Positions 10,501 to 18,955 of a stretch of DNA of 64,000 nucleotides are shown here, piece by piece (the first letter of the stretch is position 1; each line of letters starts with the position of its first letter). The translations under genes and the position numbers were made by a program. A model generated the notes under the pieces. The model saw nothing but the letters and a program-made list of their open reading frames with translations, searched no databases and had not been told where the DNA came from. The stretch is from Vibrio tubiashii ATCC 19109. GTDB lineage: Bacteria > Pseudomonadota > Gammaproteobacteria > Enterobacterales > Vibrionaceae. The stretch lies in NCBI RefSeq assembly GCF_000772105.1, contig NZ_CP009354.1:186001-250000 (forward strand). The letters run 5' to 3'.

Positions 10501-10935
10501 TCGATTACACTCGCGCGCAGCGAAAAAGCCCTAGAACCAGTAAAAGCTGTACCGGCAAGCTCTACTTCAGACTTGAGTCATTTGAAAGTTCTATGTGTGG
10601 ATAACGAAACCGATATCTTGGTTGGCATGGAAACCTTGCTCGGCCGCTGGGGGTGCGACGTACGAACCGCTGTGGACTTGGTTAACTGCTTGCAGGCAAT
10701 AGAAGAAACCTGGGTGCCGGATGTGATTTTGTCTGATTATCGACTCGATAATGGACGCACCGGATTAGAGGTGCTTCAGCAATGTCGCCTGCGTTTAGGC
10801 GATAGCTTTATCGGTGTTATTATTAGTGCAGACCGCACTGACGATATGCTAGATGGTATCAAGTCGAATGGATTTAGCTTTATTCCCAAGCCTGTTAAAC
10901 CGCTAAAACTCAGGGCGGTTTTGAATAGGGTTTAG
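7507..10935 (+). CDS. crbS: Transporter-fused hybrid sensor histidine kinase CrbS
   Basis: An 1142-residue inner-membrane protein. Residues 1 to about 500 form a sodium/solute symporter-like domain with about 13 membrane segments. A PAS-like domain (about 625-740), a short coiled coil (about 745-780), a HisKA domain with the phospho-acceptor H798 in AAVSHDLMQPL, an HATPase domain (DNGMGIDE and LGLGLAIS motifs) and a C-terminal receiver with acceptor D1077 (SDYRLDNG) follow. This matches V. cholerae CrbS, which with CrbR activates acs during the acetate switch. Its symporter domain resembles ActP/PutP carriers, so sensing may depend on transport. The usual partner CrbR is encoded at 14772-15407. 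Confidence 0.92.
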   Translation: MQGWLVITVSLMYLGLLFLIAWYGDKQHNWLAKWRPWIYSLSIAVYCTSWTFYGTVGQASNNPWAFLPIYIAPILVFTLGWRILARLIITAKREHITSIADFIAARYGKSQGLAVVVTLIAVAGILPYIALQLRGITMGLEIISPELPRSFEGSSLDVSWFVVGALAIFTMLFGTRHIDNTEHHRGMMMAIAFESIIKLVAFLAVGLFILFLALNRNDVELAQIARQTYQSPNIPTLVIHTVLTMLAIVCLPRQFHTMVVENERAQDLHTARWLFPLYLILMGIFVLPIAWVGQSLLTDASPDTYVISLPMAVGAQDIALLAFLGGTSAASGMVIVSTIALAIMVSNDLVMPLLLRRMRLSQRNHRHFSGLLLIIRRGLILLLLLGAWGFYQALGNIHSLSAIGFLSFAAITQFAPALIGGMYWRQGNRKGVYVGLAVGFTLWLITLMSQTDMLAGSAQDNFLLWMITPPEWLQNLNVKNSDWGIVLSVALNTLCYVVVSLLTRASLSERLQSASFVGTPLPESENMSLYQSRVTVGELEMLASRFVGRQRVRSAFRQYWQQQRETLLPNQQAPSTLIRHTERVLAGVFGASSAKLVLTSALQGRNMQLEEVATIVDEASELYDFSRGLLQGAIEHIGQGIAVVDKQLRLVAWNQRYLELFTFPAGLIQVGRPIADVIRHNAECGLCGPGDPEEHVRRRVYHLEQGTRHTSSRVRPDGRVIEVQGNPMPGGGFVMSFTDITVFRDAEQALKDANETLEERVQERTQELEQLNKKLVSATQRSEHESQSKSRFLAAVSHDLMQPLNAARLFASSLSEVAKEPETKQLSHHIESALGAAEDLIGDLLDISRLESGKLDINVHGFAINDVLSNLNAEFSALAKQQGIEFTMIPSQLLVQSDPKLLRRVVQNFLTNAFRYSPKGKVVLGVRRLGSQARIDVWDNGMGIDEDKQQEIFEEFNRGTQVRSDQGLGLGLAISKGIAHVLGHQITMRSWPGKGSVFSITLARSEKALEPVKAVPASSTSDLSHLKVLCVDNETDILVGMETLLGRWGCDVRTAVDLVNCLQAIEETWVPDVILSDYRLDNGRTGLEVLQQCRLRLGDSFIGVIISADRTDDMLDGIKSNGFSFIPKPVKPLKLRAVLNRV

Positions 10936-10947
10936 AGGAGTGAGAGT

Positions 10948-11031
10948 CGGGAACGGGCTGCGCCCTATGGAAGGTTGGATCGCTACGCTGCTGGATAATG
11001 GGATCGGGCTTCGTCCTTTTCGAAGGTTCGA
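10948..11031. repeat. Dispersed repeat A, copy 1 (partial)
   Basis: Starts with GGGAACGGGCTGCGCCCT and contains GGATCGCTACGCTGCTGGAT and GGGATCGGGCTTCG. The same blocks occur in the same order at 24272-24430 and in part at 46700-46824. This copy lacks the closing AGTCCGTTCCC end seen in the other two. Confidence 0.75.
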
Positions 11032-11041
11032 TACATATCCC

Positions 11042-11144
11042 GTCATTCCCTAGACTCACGAAGGAAGGAGTAGGGAATCTCCATAAATCATCGACTTGCT
11101 TGAAGAGATCCCCAACTCACTCGTTCCTCTTTCTCGGGGATGAC
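11042..11144. repeat. Dispersed repeat B, copy 1
   Basis: About 103 bases with inverted ends, GTCATTCCC on the left and GGGGATGAC on the right, and the internal block AGAGATCCCCAACTC. A related copy in the opposite orientation lies at 43043-43137. No coding capacity. Confidence 0.75.
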
Positions 11145-11149
11145 CGTTA

Positions 11150-11189
11150 TTAAATAAAAACAAAGGGTTGACGCGAAAACGCCAACCCT
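11150..11189 (-). terminator. Terminator of the 11244-11726 gene
   Basis: Arms 11164-11173 and 11180-11189 form a 10-bp stem with one G-U pair and a 6-base loop, followed on the minus strand by a T-rich run. A related hairpin precedes the second octamer array at 24465-24489. Confidence 0.75.
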
Positions 11190-11196
11190 GAAAAAT

Positions 11197-11244
11197 TCTC
11201 CAGCTCTCCAGCTCTCCAGCTCTCCAGCTCTCCAGCTCTCCAGC
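11197..11244. repeat. Tandem array of 8-bp unit TCTCCAGC, 6 copies
   Basis: Six perfect head-to-tail copies. The last base of the array is the first base of the stop codon (minus strand) of the adjacent gene. A second array of ten copies lies at 24498-24583. Confidence 0.95.
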
Positions 11245-11726
11245 TACTCCGTAAACAAAGTTTCGTATTTAACAAACGCAGTTTGAGTTTCGCCGTAATA
11301 CAATGTGCCTTCAGACTGAATCGCGACGCGTAGCCAGCTTTCAGCTGATGTTGGTTTCGCTACAGAGATTGCCCAGTGTTGGCCGGTGCTGTCTGTTGGC
11401 TGCATATCCAAAGGTTGAGCACTTTGTTCTTGGCTATCGACAATGGATAGCTTTACACCTTCTAAAGGGAAAGCGGCTTTTAAAGATAAGTCCAAACCGT
11501 TCGCGGTTAACTTCTCAGAACGAAACTGCACTTTAAAGTCGCCGTTGGTCATATCACACAGTCCGCTGGTGTAGCGGCAGTTAGATTTGGCGGCTAGCTT
11601 ATAGGTTTCGCCTTCTTTCGCGGCATGAGGCTTTTCACTCAACGCCATATCTGTACCAAAGTAGGCAATCAGAGAAAGAATTGGGGCAATAAGTAAGGCT
11701 ATTAGAAAGTGCTTATTTTTGAACAT
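11244..11726 (-). CDS. Hypothetical membrane-anchored exported protein
   Basis: A 160-residue protein I do not recognise. Residues about 6-24 form a single N-terminal hydrophobic segment, and the remainder looks like a periplasmic, mostly beta domain with two cysteines close together (CRYTSGLC) that could form a disulfide. The ATG at 11726 is chosen because AGGA lies 8 bases before it; the TTG upstream has no such site. It lies downstream of actP in the same direction, separated by the actP-side terminator at 11781, so it probably has its own promoter. Its stop codon abuts an octamer repeat. Confidence 0.7.
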   Translation of the reverse strand: MFKNKHFLIALLIAPILSLIAYFGTDMALSEKPHAAKEGETYKLAAKSNCRYTSGLCDMTNGDFKVQFRSEKLTANGLDLSLKAAFPLEGVKLSIVDSQEQSAQPLDMQPTDSTGQHWAISVAKPTSAESWLRVAIQSEGTLYYGETQTAFVKYETLFTE

Positions 11727-11780
11727 CTTGCGTCCTGGCTTCAACGTTAAAAGGCTAAGTTAACTCAATTTAGCGAATAA

Positions 11781-11802
11781 AAAAGCCCCCGAGGGGGCTT
11801 TT
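11781..11802 (-). terminator. Terminator of actP
   Basis: GC-rich stem with arms 11781-11789 and 11794-11802 and a 4-base loop. The A-rich bases on its left give a T-run on the minus strand. It lies 18 bases past the actP stop. Confidence 0.85.
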
Positions 11803-11819
11803 GTGGCTTAGGTATTATT

Positions 11820-13547
11820 TTAGTGGTCTACTGCACCGCCAGCACCTGCTGGTACACGTACGTGTTCAACCAAGTCTTTCACTTCTTGTGGTGTTTCAGC
11901 TGTTACTTTCGATACAGCGAACGCGACTGCGAAGTTAAAGACTGCACCAATTGCACCGAATGCGTTTGGCTCAATGCCTAGGAACCAGTTGCTGCCCCAG
12001 CTTTCTAGGTAAGTCCAGTCAGCAACAAACAGGATGCCTTTGTGCTGGAATACGTAGAATAGAGTGATACTGATACCTGCAATCATACCTGCGATTGCGC
12101 CTTCCTTGTTGATACCTTTACTGAAGATACCCATCATCAGTGCCGGGAAGATTGAGGACGCCGCAAGACCAAATGCCAGTGCTACCGTACCTGCTGCAAA
12201 GCCTGGCGGGTTGAGGCCGAGGTAGCCTGCCACCGCAATCGCCACCGCCATGGAAATCCGACTGGCGAGCAGCTCTTTCTTCTCGGATATATTCGGATTG
12301 ATGACGCCTTTGATTAAATCATGGGATATCGCAGAGGATATCGCGAGCAATAGACCTGCCGCCGTTGATAGTGCTGCTGCCAGACCACCGGCTGCCACCA
12401 AGGCAATCACCCAGTTTGGAAGCTTAGCAATCTCAGGGTTAGCCAGTACCATGATGTCACGGTCAACTTTCAGCTCGTTAGTCGCTGGGTTTGACGTGTA
12501 TTCAATCAGACCATCGCCGTTCTTATCATCAAAGCCTAGTAGACCTGTTTTCTCCCAGTTTTTGAACCAGTCAGGACGCTCATCATAAGCTAGGTGCTGA
12601 CCTGGAGCTGGGTTTACGGTATCCATTAGGTTTAGGCGAGCCATTGCCGATACTGCTGGTGCAGTTGTGTATAGGATAGCGATGAAGACTAGTGCCCAAC
12701 CTGCTGAAGTACGTGCGTCACGTACTTTAGGTACCGTGAAGAAACGGATGATTACGTGTGGTAGACCCGCAGTACCGATCATTAGCGACATAGTGTAAAC
12801 AAACATGTTGAGTGTATCGCCACGGACTTGAGTGGTGTATTCACTAAAGCCGAGTTCGGTGACCACTTGGTCGAGCCGATCGAGTAGATAGACGTCGGTG
12901 CCTTGTATGGTACTACCGAGACCAATCTGAGGAAGAGGGTGACCAGTCAGTTGCAGAGAGATAAAGATTGCAGGAATAGTGTAAGCTAAAATGAGTACGC
13001 AATATTGAGCAATCTGCGTGTAAGTAATCCCTTTCATGCCACCCATTACAGCGTACATGAATACGATACACATACCGATCAGAAGACCAGTTGAGTAATC
13101 AACTTCTAGGAAACGACCGAACGCAACACCAACGCCTTTCATTTGACCGATTACATAAGTGACCGACGCGATGATAAGACACACAACTGCGACGATACGT
13201 GCTGCGTTTGAGTAGAAACGCTCACCTACGAACTCTGGTACAGTAAACTTGCCGAACTTACGTAGGTAAGGTGCAAGTAGTAGTGCGAGAAGTACGTAAC
13301 CGCCAGTCCAACCCATTAGGAATACGGAACCGCCGTAACCCATAAAGGCAATTAGACCTGCCATAGAGATAAATGATGCGGCTGACATCCAGTCTGCTGC
13401 GGTTGCCATACCGTTGGCGATTGGGTTTACACCGCCGCCTGCAACATAAAACTCTTTAGTTGACCCAGCACGTGCCCAAATCGCAATACCGATGTAAAGG
13501 ATAAAGGTCGCACCAACAACGAGGTAAGTGATAGTTTTCAAATCCAT
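11820..13547 (-). CDS. actP: Cation:acetate symporter (SSS family)
   Basis: A 575-residue sodium/solute symporter family protein with about 13 membrane segments, related to E. coli ActP, which takes up acetate. Features include the N-terminal SAASFISMAGLIAFMGYGG region and conserved loops such as FFTVPKVRDARTSAGWAL. A loop of about 60 residues (about 320-380), including DDKNGDGLIEY, looks like an EF-hand-type calcium or charged loop. It follows the DUF4212 gene by 12 bases, a pairing that is standard for this subfamily. In V. cholerae the homologous pair is part of the CrbSR regulon. Confidence 0.9.
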   Translation of the reverse strand: MDLKTITYLVVGATFILYIGIAIWARAGSTKEFYVAGGGVNPIANGMATAADWMSAASFISMAGLIAFMGYGGSVFLMGWTGGYVLLALLLAPYLRKFGKFTVPEFVGERFYSNAARIVAVVCLIIASVTYVIGQMKGVGVAFGRFLEVDYSTGLLIGMCIVFMYAVMGGMKGITYTQIAQYCVLILAYTIPAIFISLQLTGHPLPQIGLGSTIQGTDVYLLDRLDQVVTELGFSEYTTQVRGDTLNMFVYTMSLMIGTAGLPHVIIRFFTVPKVRDARTSAGWALVFIAILYTTAPAVSAMARLNLMDTVNPAPGQHLAYDERPDWFKNWEKTGLLGFDDKNGDGLIEYTSNPATNELKVDRDIMVLANPEIAKLPNWVIALVAAGGLAAALSTAAGLLLAISSAISHDLIKGVINPNISEKKELLASRISMAVAIAVAGYLGLNPPGFAAGTVALAFGLAASSIFPALMMGIFSKGINKEGAIAGMIAGISITLFYVFQHKGILFVADWTYLESWGSNWFLGIEPNAFGAIGAVFNFAVAFAVSKVTAETPQEVKDLVEHVRVPAGAGGAVDH

Positions 13548-13559
13548 CTGAGTTACTCC

Positions 13560-13823
13560 TTACTCATCTACGCCGAATTCACGGTCGATTTGGCGCATTT
13601 TCCACGCGTAGTAGAAAATAATACCCAGGAAGGCATAGATTGAGCCTTGTTGAGCAAACCAGAAACCAAGCTTGTACCCGCCTAGTTGAAATTGATTGAG
13701 TTCATCTACAAATAAAATGCCGCAGCCGAAAGAAACGACAAACCAGATAACCATAAGGCTAATCATCAGTTTTACGTTCTTATCCCAGTAGGCTTTGGCT
13801 TTATCCTGACTTTCAAACGCCAT
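13560..13823 (-). CDS. DUF4212 small membrane partner of the acetate symporter
   Basis: An 87-residue protein with two membrane segments (about residues 20-42 and 52-74) and charged ends. DUF4212 proteins (putative symporter small subunits) are nearly always encoded directly before an ActP-type symporter, as here, and are thought to act with it. The ATG at 13823 has a GGAG-type ribosome site. Confidence 0.88.
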   Translation of the reverse strand: MAFESQDKAKAYWDKNVKLMISLMVIWFVVSFGCGILFVDELNQFQLGGYKLGFWFAQQGSIYAFLGIIFYYAWKMRQIDREFGVDE

Positions 13824-13920
13824 TGCCGTCTCCTTACGTGTTTGTTGTTAAGAAAATGTTTCAACATCTACATTAGCAAGGGTGGGACAAGAACTCTTTT
13901 CAACTTTAGTCGCGGTGAGA

Positions 13921-13951
13921 AAAACAAAAAGCGCCTAAAAATAAGGCGCTT
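13921..13951 (-). terminator. Terminator of marC
   Basis: Arms 13929-13935 and 13945-13951 with an A/T-rich loop and a T-rich run on the minus strand, about 90 bases past the marC stop. Confidence 0.75.
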
Positions 13952-14039
13952 AAGGATTAATGATAGATTTTTGTGATGTTAATGGTGTGTTAAATTAGCC
14001 TAAAGTCTAACGTTTTATTGTTAGTCTTATCGATTTTCG

Positions 14040-14666
14040 CTATCCGGCGTAAAAATCTTTGATCCCCATCAGCAGGTTGCTTACTGCTACGGCTGCAAGA
14101 ATAAGCCCCATCACACGACTGATAATGGCGGCACCGACATTGCCAATCCACTTCTGAATATGTGTCGCACCAAGAAGTAACAATAGGGTGATAAGTAAAA
14201 CCGTCACCATGACAGCGGCAGTAATTCCCTGATCGACAAGTGCGTATCTATGATTGTCCGTCAGCATGACAATCGCCATCATTGCTCCCGGTGAAGCGAT
14301 AGAGGGAATAGCTAAAGGGTACACCGCCAAATCAGCGAGGTCGGAATGGCTCACCTCTTCTGAAAGCTTAGTTTCTTGTTCCGGCTTAGATTCACCAAAG
14401 ATCATGGTTAGGGCAAACAGTAGTAGCACTAAGCCACCTGCCGCCTGAAATGCTGGCAAAGGTATCTGCATCGCTTCAAGGAGCAACTGACCTGCGACGA
14501 GGAAAAACAGCAGTACACCCGTTGCAATAGCCACAGCTTTTAACGCAACCAAACGGCGCTGTTTAGCAGTGAGATGCTGAGTTTGAGATAAGTAAACCGG
14601 GACTGAGCCAATAGGATCGATGACAGCCCACAGGACGACGAATTGAGTAATTAGAACGCTTAGCAA
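14040..14666 (-). CDS. MarC/YhgN family integral membrane protein
   Basis: A 208-residue protein with six predicted membrane segments and the family signature DPIGSVPVYL near the N-terminus and a second half resembling it (PLAIPSIASPGAM). The family was once linked to multiple antibiotic resistance, but that role was not upheld and the function is unknown. It lies 105 bases after crbR in the same direction, so co-transcription is possible. Confidence 0.88.
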   Translation of the reverse strand: MLSVLITQFVVLWAVIDPIGSVPVYLSQTQHLTAKQRRLVALKAVAIATGVLLFFLVAGQLLLEAMQIPLPAFQAAGGLVLLLFALTMIFGESKPEQETKLSEEVSHSDLADLAVYPLAIPSIASPGAMMAIVMLTDNHRYALVDQGITAAVMVTVLLITLLLLLGATHIQKWIGNVGAAIISRVMGLILAAVAVSNLLMGIKDFYAG

Positions 14667-14771
14667 GAGAAGTACTCCCAGAGTTTGTTGAACAGAGGGG
14701 TAAATCAGATTGTTGCCTGATGCCTCAAGTGTAGCAAATTTCTAGGAGTATTTGTGTCAGAAACTGGTGAG

Positions 14772-15407
14772 TTAAGTTTCTGATTCGAGTTGTTGAAGTA
14801 AAATAACCGCCTGAGTGCGATTTTTCACACCTAACTTACGGAATATCGCCGTCATATGAGCTTTTATTGTCGCTTCTGATACATTTAATTCATAAGCAAT
14901 CTGCTTATTAAGTAAGCCATCAGATAGCATTCCTAAGACTTTGTATTGCTGTGGAGTTAAAGTGGCAATTTTTTCTGCTAAATCATTACACGCTGCGTTG
15001 TTGGTAATGGAACCTTCAGGGAAGAAAGGTTCGCCATTGAGCACCTGATTAAGAGCACTGACGAGCTCACGCATATCACTGGACTTGGGAATAAAACCGA
15101 ATGCGCCATGACTCTTAACCTGAGTCACTACTGACGGTTCTTCACTAGCTGAGACGACCACAATGGGTAAATCAGGATATTCAGCACGCAGTTGAATCAA
15201 GCCTGACATGCCGTTTGCACCAGGCATCTTTAAGTCGAGCAGAAGTAGGTCAGGTTCGTCTTCTTTAGCGAGCAGGGTAAGAAGGGCATCTAATGAGTCG
15301 GCTTCTAGCAGATTTGCGCCACTCACCGCCATATGCACCGATTGGAACAGAGCATTGCGAAACAGCGGATGATCATCCGCAATGATAATGGTGTAGGTCG
15401 AATCCAT
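14772..15407 (-). CDS. crbR: LuxR/NarL-type response regulator CrbR
   Basis: A 211-residue two-domain regulator. The receiver has acidic residues D11-D12 and the phosphorylation site D58 (LLLDLKMPG). A LuxR-type helix-turn-helix occupies about residues 145-205 (LTPQQYKVLGML ... NKQIAYELNVSEATIKAHM). It matches V. cholerae CrbR, which CrbS activates to turn on acs and the acetate symporter genes. The nearness of acs, crbS and actP supports this. Cognate DNA sites were not identified by eye. Confidence 0.88.
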   Translation of the reverse strand: MDSTYTIIIADDHPLFRNALFQSVHMAVSGANLLEADSLDALLTLLAKEDEPDLLLLDLKMPGANGMSGLIQLRAEYPDLPIVVVSASEEPSVVTQVKSHGAFGFIPKSSDMRELVSALNQVLNGEPFFPEGSITNNAACNDLAEKIATLTPQQYKVLGMLSDGLLNKQIAYELNVSEATIKAHMTAIFRKLGVKNRTQAVILLQQLESET

Positions 15408-15527
15408 GACGTTAACTACTTATGACGGTTTAGTTAATAGAATTATTGTCATCTTTGCGATTGTGGACAATGTTTATCCGCTAAAAGTCTGAACTGTATC
15501 GGGTTTTATTAGCGAAATTGCATATAG

Positions 15528-15689
15528 ATACCAGCCAAAGCAAACAAATGCCCATTTCTGCTGGTTAAAATTGCTTATAACGTCGTTATGGCTTTTGAAG
15601 TTAGACCCGCTAGCTCGCTACAAGCCACGCCTAGTTCTAAGCAATTTTTCCTACGCAGTTTATAGACATTTGCTCACTTTAGCTGGTAT
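15528..15689. repeat. MITE-like 162-bp imperfect palindrome
   Basis: The two halves are inverted copies of each other. The left end ATACCAGCCAAAG pairs with the right end CTTTAGCTGGTAT. Further in are CAAATG with CATTTG and AAAATTGCTTA with TAAGCAATTTT, and near the centre TATGGC with GCCACG. It has no coding capacity. It fills most of the gap between the dsbD stop and the crbR start. The structure fits a miniature inverted-repeat element or a long RNA hairpin. No clear target duplication could be read. Confidence 0.7.
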
Positions 15690-15740
15690 TTGGTTGCTGA
15701 TTACAAAAGTACTAGTGAGTAACTGGCGCTGTTTGAAAGC

Positions 15741-17534
15741 TTAGAGGTTATGGGTGTCCAAATGCTGTAGGAATGTCTCTGCGTTCATAAAGCCAGTAAT
15801 GCGAGCGTTTGAAACGGACTCTCCATTAGTATCCCAGAACTCGATAGTAGGAAGCCCTAGCACGCTCATCTCTTTCAATAAGGCAATGTCTTGTGGTTGG
15901 TTTCGTGTCACGTCTGCTTGCAGCAACACAAAATCTTTTAGGCGCGACTCAACATCAGGCTGATGGAAGGTGTATTTCTCGAATTCTTTACAGGCCACAC
16001 ACCAGTCGGCGTAGAAATCGAGCATTACCGCTTTGCCGTCCGCTTTTGCTTTAGCAAGTTGCGTGTTGAGCTGTTCAACATTAGCAATCCGGATAAACTC
16101 TATCTGATTTTGTTTTTGCTCTGTGCTGATCGCGCTCTTACCAAAGTAGTGGTTCAATGCAGGTTGAGCTGAGGCAAATAGACCAAGCACAGCAATGATT
16201 CCTACCACACTCTGTTTCCAGCCACCAAATGGCAGTGAGTTCTTAACATGATATAGCCAACCAAACGCTGCGATGCCGAGCACTGACCATAGTCCAGTCG
16301 CCCACACCTCAGGCAAGATGCGCTCAAGTAAGAATATTGGCGCAGCCAGTAGAATGAAGCCAAACAGAGTCTTGACCCGATCCATCCAATTGCCCGCTTT
16401 TGGTAGCAACTTGTTGCCAAAGACAGCGACTAGCATCAATGGGATGCCCATACCTATAGCTAATGCGTATAGAGCGATACCACCAGTGAGTAGATCGCCA
16501 CTTTGAGCTACATACAGTAGAGCTCCAGACAGTGGTGCTGTAGTACAAGGTGAACAAACTAAGCCAGAAATCGCTCCCATGGCGAACACGCCCAGTGAGC
16601 TTCCACCTTGCTGTTTATTGCTTAAATTGTTCAACCACGTCTGAACGCTGCTAGGCAGTTGTAAGCTATAGAGACCAAACATGGAGAGTGCCAGAGCGAC
16701 AAATAAAACACTTAAGCCAATTAAGACATAAGGGTGCTGCATAGCCGCTTGAAATTGCATACCTGCTGACGCAACAACTAGTCCGAGTAAGGTATAAGTC
16801 AGTGCCATGCCTTGCACGTAGATAAAGGCCAACCCTAGGGCACGTCCATGGCTAAGCTTACCGCTACCCAAAACAATACTGGTTAGAATTGGGTACATTG
16901 GCAGTACGCATGGTGTAAAGGCGAGACCAACCCCTAAGGCCAAAAATAGTAGAGGCGTCCACCAGTTGTCACTGAGCTTAGAAGCAAGGTTTGACTCGCT
17001 TGAAGCGGGTGTTTGCTTTGTTGCTGCTGTTGATGCGGTTGGTTTTTTTTGAGTTGGAATGACAGCATTCGCTTCTTGGAAGTCGAAGCTAGTGACATCG
17101 ATAACTCGGGTTTCTGGTGGGTAGCAAAAACCGGCTTTGGCACAGCCTTGGTATTGAACGATCAGGCGCGCCCCATCTTGGTAATTTGCGAGCGGAACTT
17201 CGACAAATAGCGGTGTCGTGTAAATATTTACCTCACCAAAGAACTCATCTTTGTAAGGTTCTCCATCTCGCATTTCAATATCACCTAGAGTGACATTTTC
17301 GCCACTGACAGAAATACGATGTTGATAGAGGTAGTAATCTTCTTTGACTTGCCAATCGAGGAAAACGCGATTCCCTTGTTGGAAAGAATTGAATGGGAAA
17401 GCTTGGTCTACCGGAACAAAAGTGTTGTTGCTAACGCCAAAGCTTGGTGCGGAGTTTGATTGCTCAAAAACGGCCAAAGCAGGTGCAGAAACAATAGAAA
17501 AACACAGCAGAATTAGAGATAAAGCGAAGCGCAT
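15741..17534 (-). CDS. dsbD: Thiol:disulfide interchange protein DsbD
   Basis: A 597-residue inner-membrane protein that carries electrons from cytoplasmic thioredoxin to periplasmic DsbC and related proteins. A signal peptide (residues 1-21, ending ALA) precedes the N-terminal alpha domain with its cysteine pair in [10 protein letters not shown]. About eight membrane segments follow, with cysteines in TPCVLPMYP and [10 protein letters not shown]. The C-terminal thioredoxin-like domain has WCVACK. All six catalytic cysteines are visible. Full length. Confidence 0.96.
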   Translation of the reverse strand: MRFALSLILLCFSIVSAPALAVFEQSNSAPSFGVSNNTFVPVDQAFPFNSFQQGNRVFLDWQVKEDYYLYQHRISVSGENVTLGDIEMRDGEPYKDEFFGEVNIYTTPLFVEVPLANYQDGARLIVQYQGCAKAGFCYPPETRVIDVTSFDFQEANAVIPTQKKPTASTAATKQTPASSESNLASKLSDNWWTPLLFLALGVGLAFTPCVLPMYPILTSIVLGSGKLSHGRALGLAFIYVQGMALTYTLLGLVVASAGMQFQAAMQHPYVLIGLSVLFVALALSMFGLYSLQLPSSVQTWLNNLSNKQQGGSSLGVFAMGAISGLVCSPCTTAPLSGALLYVAQSGDLLTGGIALYALAIGMGIPLMLVAVFGNKLLPKAGNWMDRVKTLFGFILLAAPIFLLERILPEVWATGLWSVLGIAAFGWLYHVKNSLPFGGWKQSVVGIIAVLGLFASAQPALNHYFGKSAISTEQKQNQIEFIRIANVEQLNTQLAKAKADGKAVMLDFYADWCVACKEFEKYTFHQPDVESRLKDFVLLQADVTRNQPQDIALLKEMSVLGLPTIEFWDTNGESVSNARITGFMNAETFLQHLDTHNL

Positions 17535-17680
17535 AGAAGAGTCACTTAAGTTAAATTTTCATCATTTTAACTCAATCAGACAGAGGAAAGGGGGAATAAG
17601 TTTCAACTTGCTATCAATTAGAACATTTATTGTGTGATGCCTCCCCAAAGAATGGGGCTCTTAGAGGAGGCAATAAAGTA

Positions 17681-18169
17681 CTAAGCGACACCTAACCGCG
17701 CGCGAACCACACGCTCACACGCATCAATGTTGTCAGTGTCTTTAGGGATGACAAGTACCGTGTCGTTACCACCAACAGTACCTAAGATCTCGGTATGTGG
17801 GTCAATATCGACTAATCGAGCAACAAGTTGCGCGCTACCTGGGTGGGTTTTGACCACCACCATGGCTTGGTTATGAGTAATGAATTCTATCTGGGAAGAG
17901 ATAGAGGACTCGACACGTACCGGAGCCGTTTCAACGGTAATGCAGTAAACCTTCTTACCACACGCATTCTGGACTTTCACTACACCTAACTGAGACAGCA
18001 ATCTAGAGACGGTAGATTGACTGATACCTTCGAAACCAATATCTACCAAGGCTTCACGGAGCTCATTTTGAGTGCTAAAACTTTGCTGTTGCAGCAGACG
18101 TTTGCATGCCGCGGTTAGCGTTTTGTCTTCACTGTAGTCAATAGTGGTTGCGTTTAGAGTTTCACTCAT
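17681..18169 (-). CDS. argR: Arginine repressor ArgR/AhrC family
   Basis: A 162-residue protein with an N-terminal winged helix (about residues 15-80, SQSTVSRLLSQLGVVKV) and a C-terminal arginine-binding and oligomerisation domain (GTVGGNDTVLVIPKD, about 130-150). Vibrio genomes usually have one argR beside mdh; this copy sits next to pyrBI and the arginine deiminase genes, so it may be a second, dedicated paralogue controlling them. Downstream (17639-17671) there is a GCCTCC/GGAGGC stem without a clear T-run. Confidence 0.9.
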   Translation of the reverse strand: MSETLNATTIDYSEDKTLTAACKRLLQQQSFSTQNELREALVDIGFEGISQSTVSRLLSQLGVVKVQNACGKKVYCITVETAPVRVESSISSQIEFITHNQAMVVVKTHPGSAQLVARLVDIDPHTEILGTVGGNDTVLVIPKDTDNIDACERVVRARLGVA

Positions 18170-18473
18170 GGGAACTCCTTAAAAAACATGACGTAGGGAT
18201 GATTCGTCCATGTAACTATCAGCACTTAACTCCATCTAGGTGCCGTACCATTTGATTGAGCGGTCACTTCTTTTTTTGGTGACTTATATTTAATGCGATC
18301 ATAATACCACCAAAGTATATGTGGCTTTGTGAGTGTGATCGCCAAATAAATAACTACTTCCATGGATGGTTTTTGGAGAAATGTTCTGATGGGAAGTGGA
18401 TATTTATTCCTGATTGGGAATAAATATCCAGCTTAATTTTAGAGGGAGTGTAGCGAGATTAAGCGCTGATTGC
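18170..18473. other. Intergenic region, argR promoter side and pyrI end
   Basis: About 300 bases. It holds the 13-bp-arm hairpin at 18398-18429 and a GTCAC/GTGAC inverted repeat near 18263-18285. No gene was seen. The argR promoter must lie here, but no clear -35/-10 pair stands out. Confidence 0.5.
18398..18429. repeat. Perfect inverted repeat downstream of pyrI
   Basis: Arms GGATATTTATTCC (18398-18410) and GGAATAAATATCC (18417-18429) are perfect 13-bp complements with a 6-base loop. There is no T-run on either side, so a normal intrinsic terminator is unlikely. It could stop or stabilise the pyrBI transcript or bind a regulator upstream of argR. Confidence 0.8.
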
Positions 18474-18938
18474 TTAGCGCGCTTCCGTCATGATTTCGCG
18501 AGAGAATACTTTTTCACAGTAATGGCATTTTAGCTGCACATTCTCTTTCTTTTGCTGCACATTAAAGCGACTTTCTACCGGTTCTCCGTGTGAAATACAG
18601 TTGCTGTTTGGGCACTCAAACACACTTTCAATGCTTTCTGGAAGCACAAGATTAAGCTTGTTGACTACCTTATATTCTTCAATCTGATTCACCGTTGCTT
18701 TAGGTGCGTAAAGCGCCAGTTGGTTCGCTTGTTCTTTAGTCAGGTAGATGTTTTCAATCTTGATCAGGTCTTTAGCGCCTAGCGCTGAAGAAGGCAGGTT
18801 TAAACCTATCGTAATACGTTCATTTGACTTGTGCATCTTGAACAGTTTCAGCACCTTGATGCCGATGTTTGCAGGAATATGGTCAATGACAGAGCCGTTG
18901 CGAATCGCTTCTACTTGTAGTTGAGTTTCTTTTACCAT
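18474..18938 (-). CDS. pyrI: Aspartate carbamoyltransferase regulatory chain
   Basis: A 154-residue regulatory subunit that binds CTP/ATP and zinc and controls PyrB. The N-terminal allosteric domain has the E. coli-like [15 protein letters not shown]. The C-terminal zinc domain has four cysteines in the pattern CPNSNC ... CHYC. It starts 17 bases after the pyrB stop, so the two are co-transcribed. Confidence 0.98.
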   Translation of the reverse strand: MVKETQLQVEAIRNGSVIDHIPANIGIKVLKLFKMHKSNERITIGLNLPSSALGAKDLIKIENIYLTKEQANQLALYAPKATVNQIEEYKVVNKLNLVLPESIESVFECPNSNCISHGEPVESRFNVQQKKENVQLKCHYCEKVFSREIMTEAR

Positions 18939-18955
18939 GATAGTTCTCCTGCAGA

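Noticed and set aside
11197..11244. Regularly repeated DNA that could suggest a CRISPR array (also 24498-24583)
   Set aside because: The units are 8 bases long and directly joined, with no spacers and no cas genes nearby. They are simple tandem repeats.
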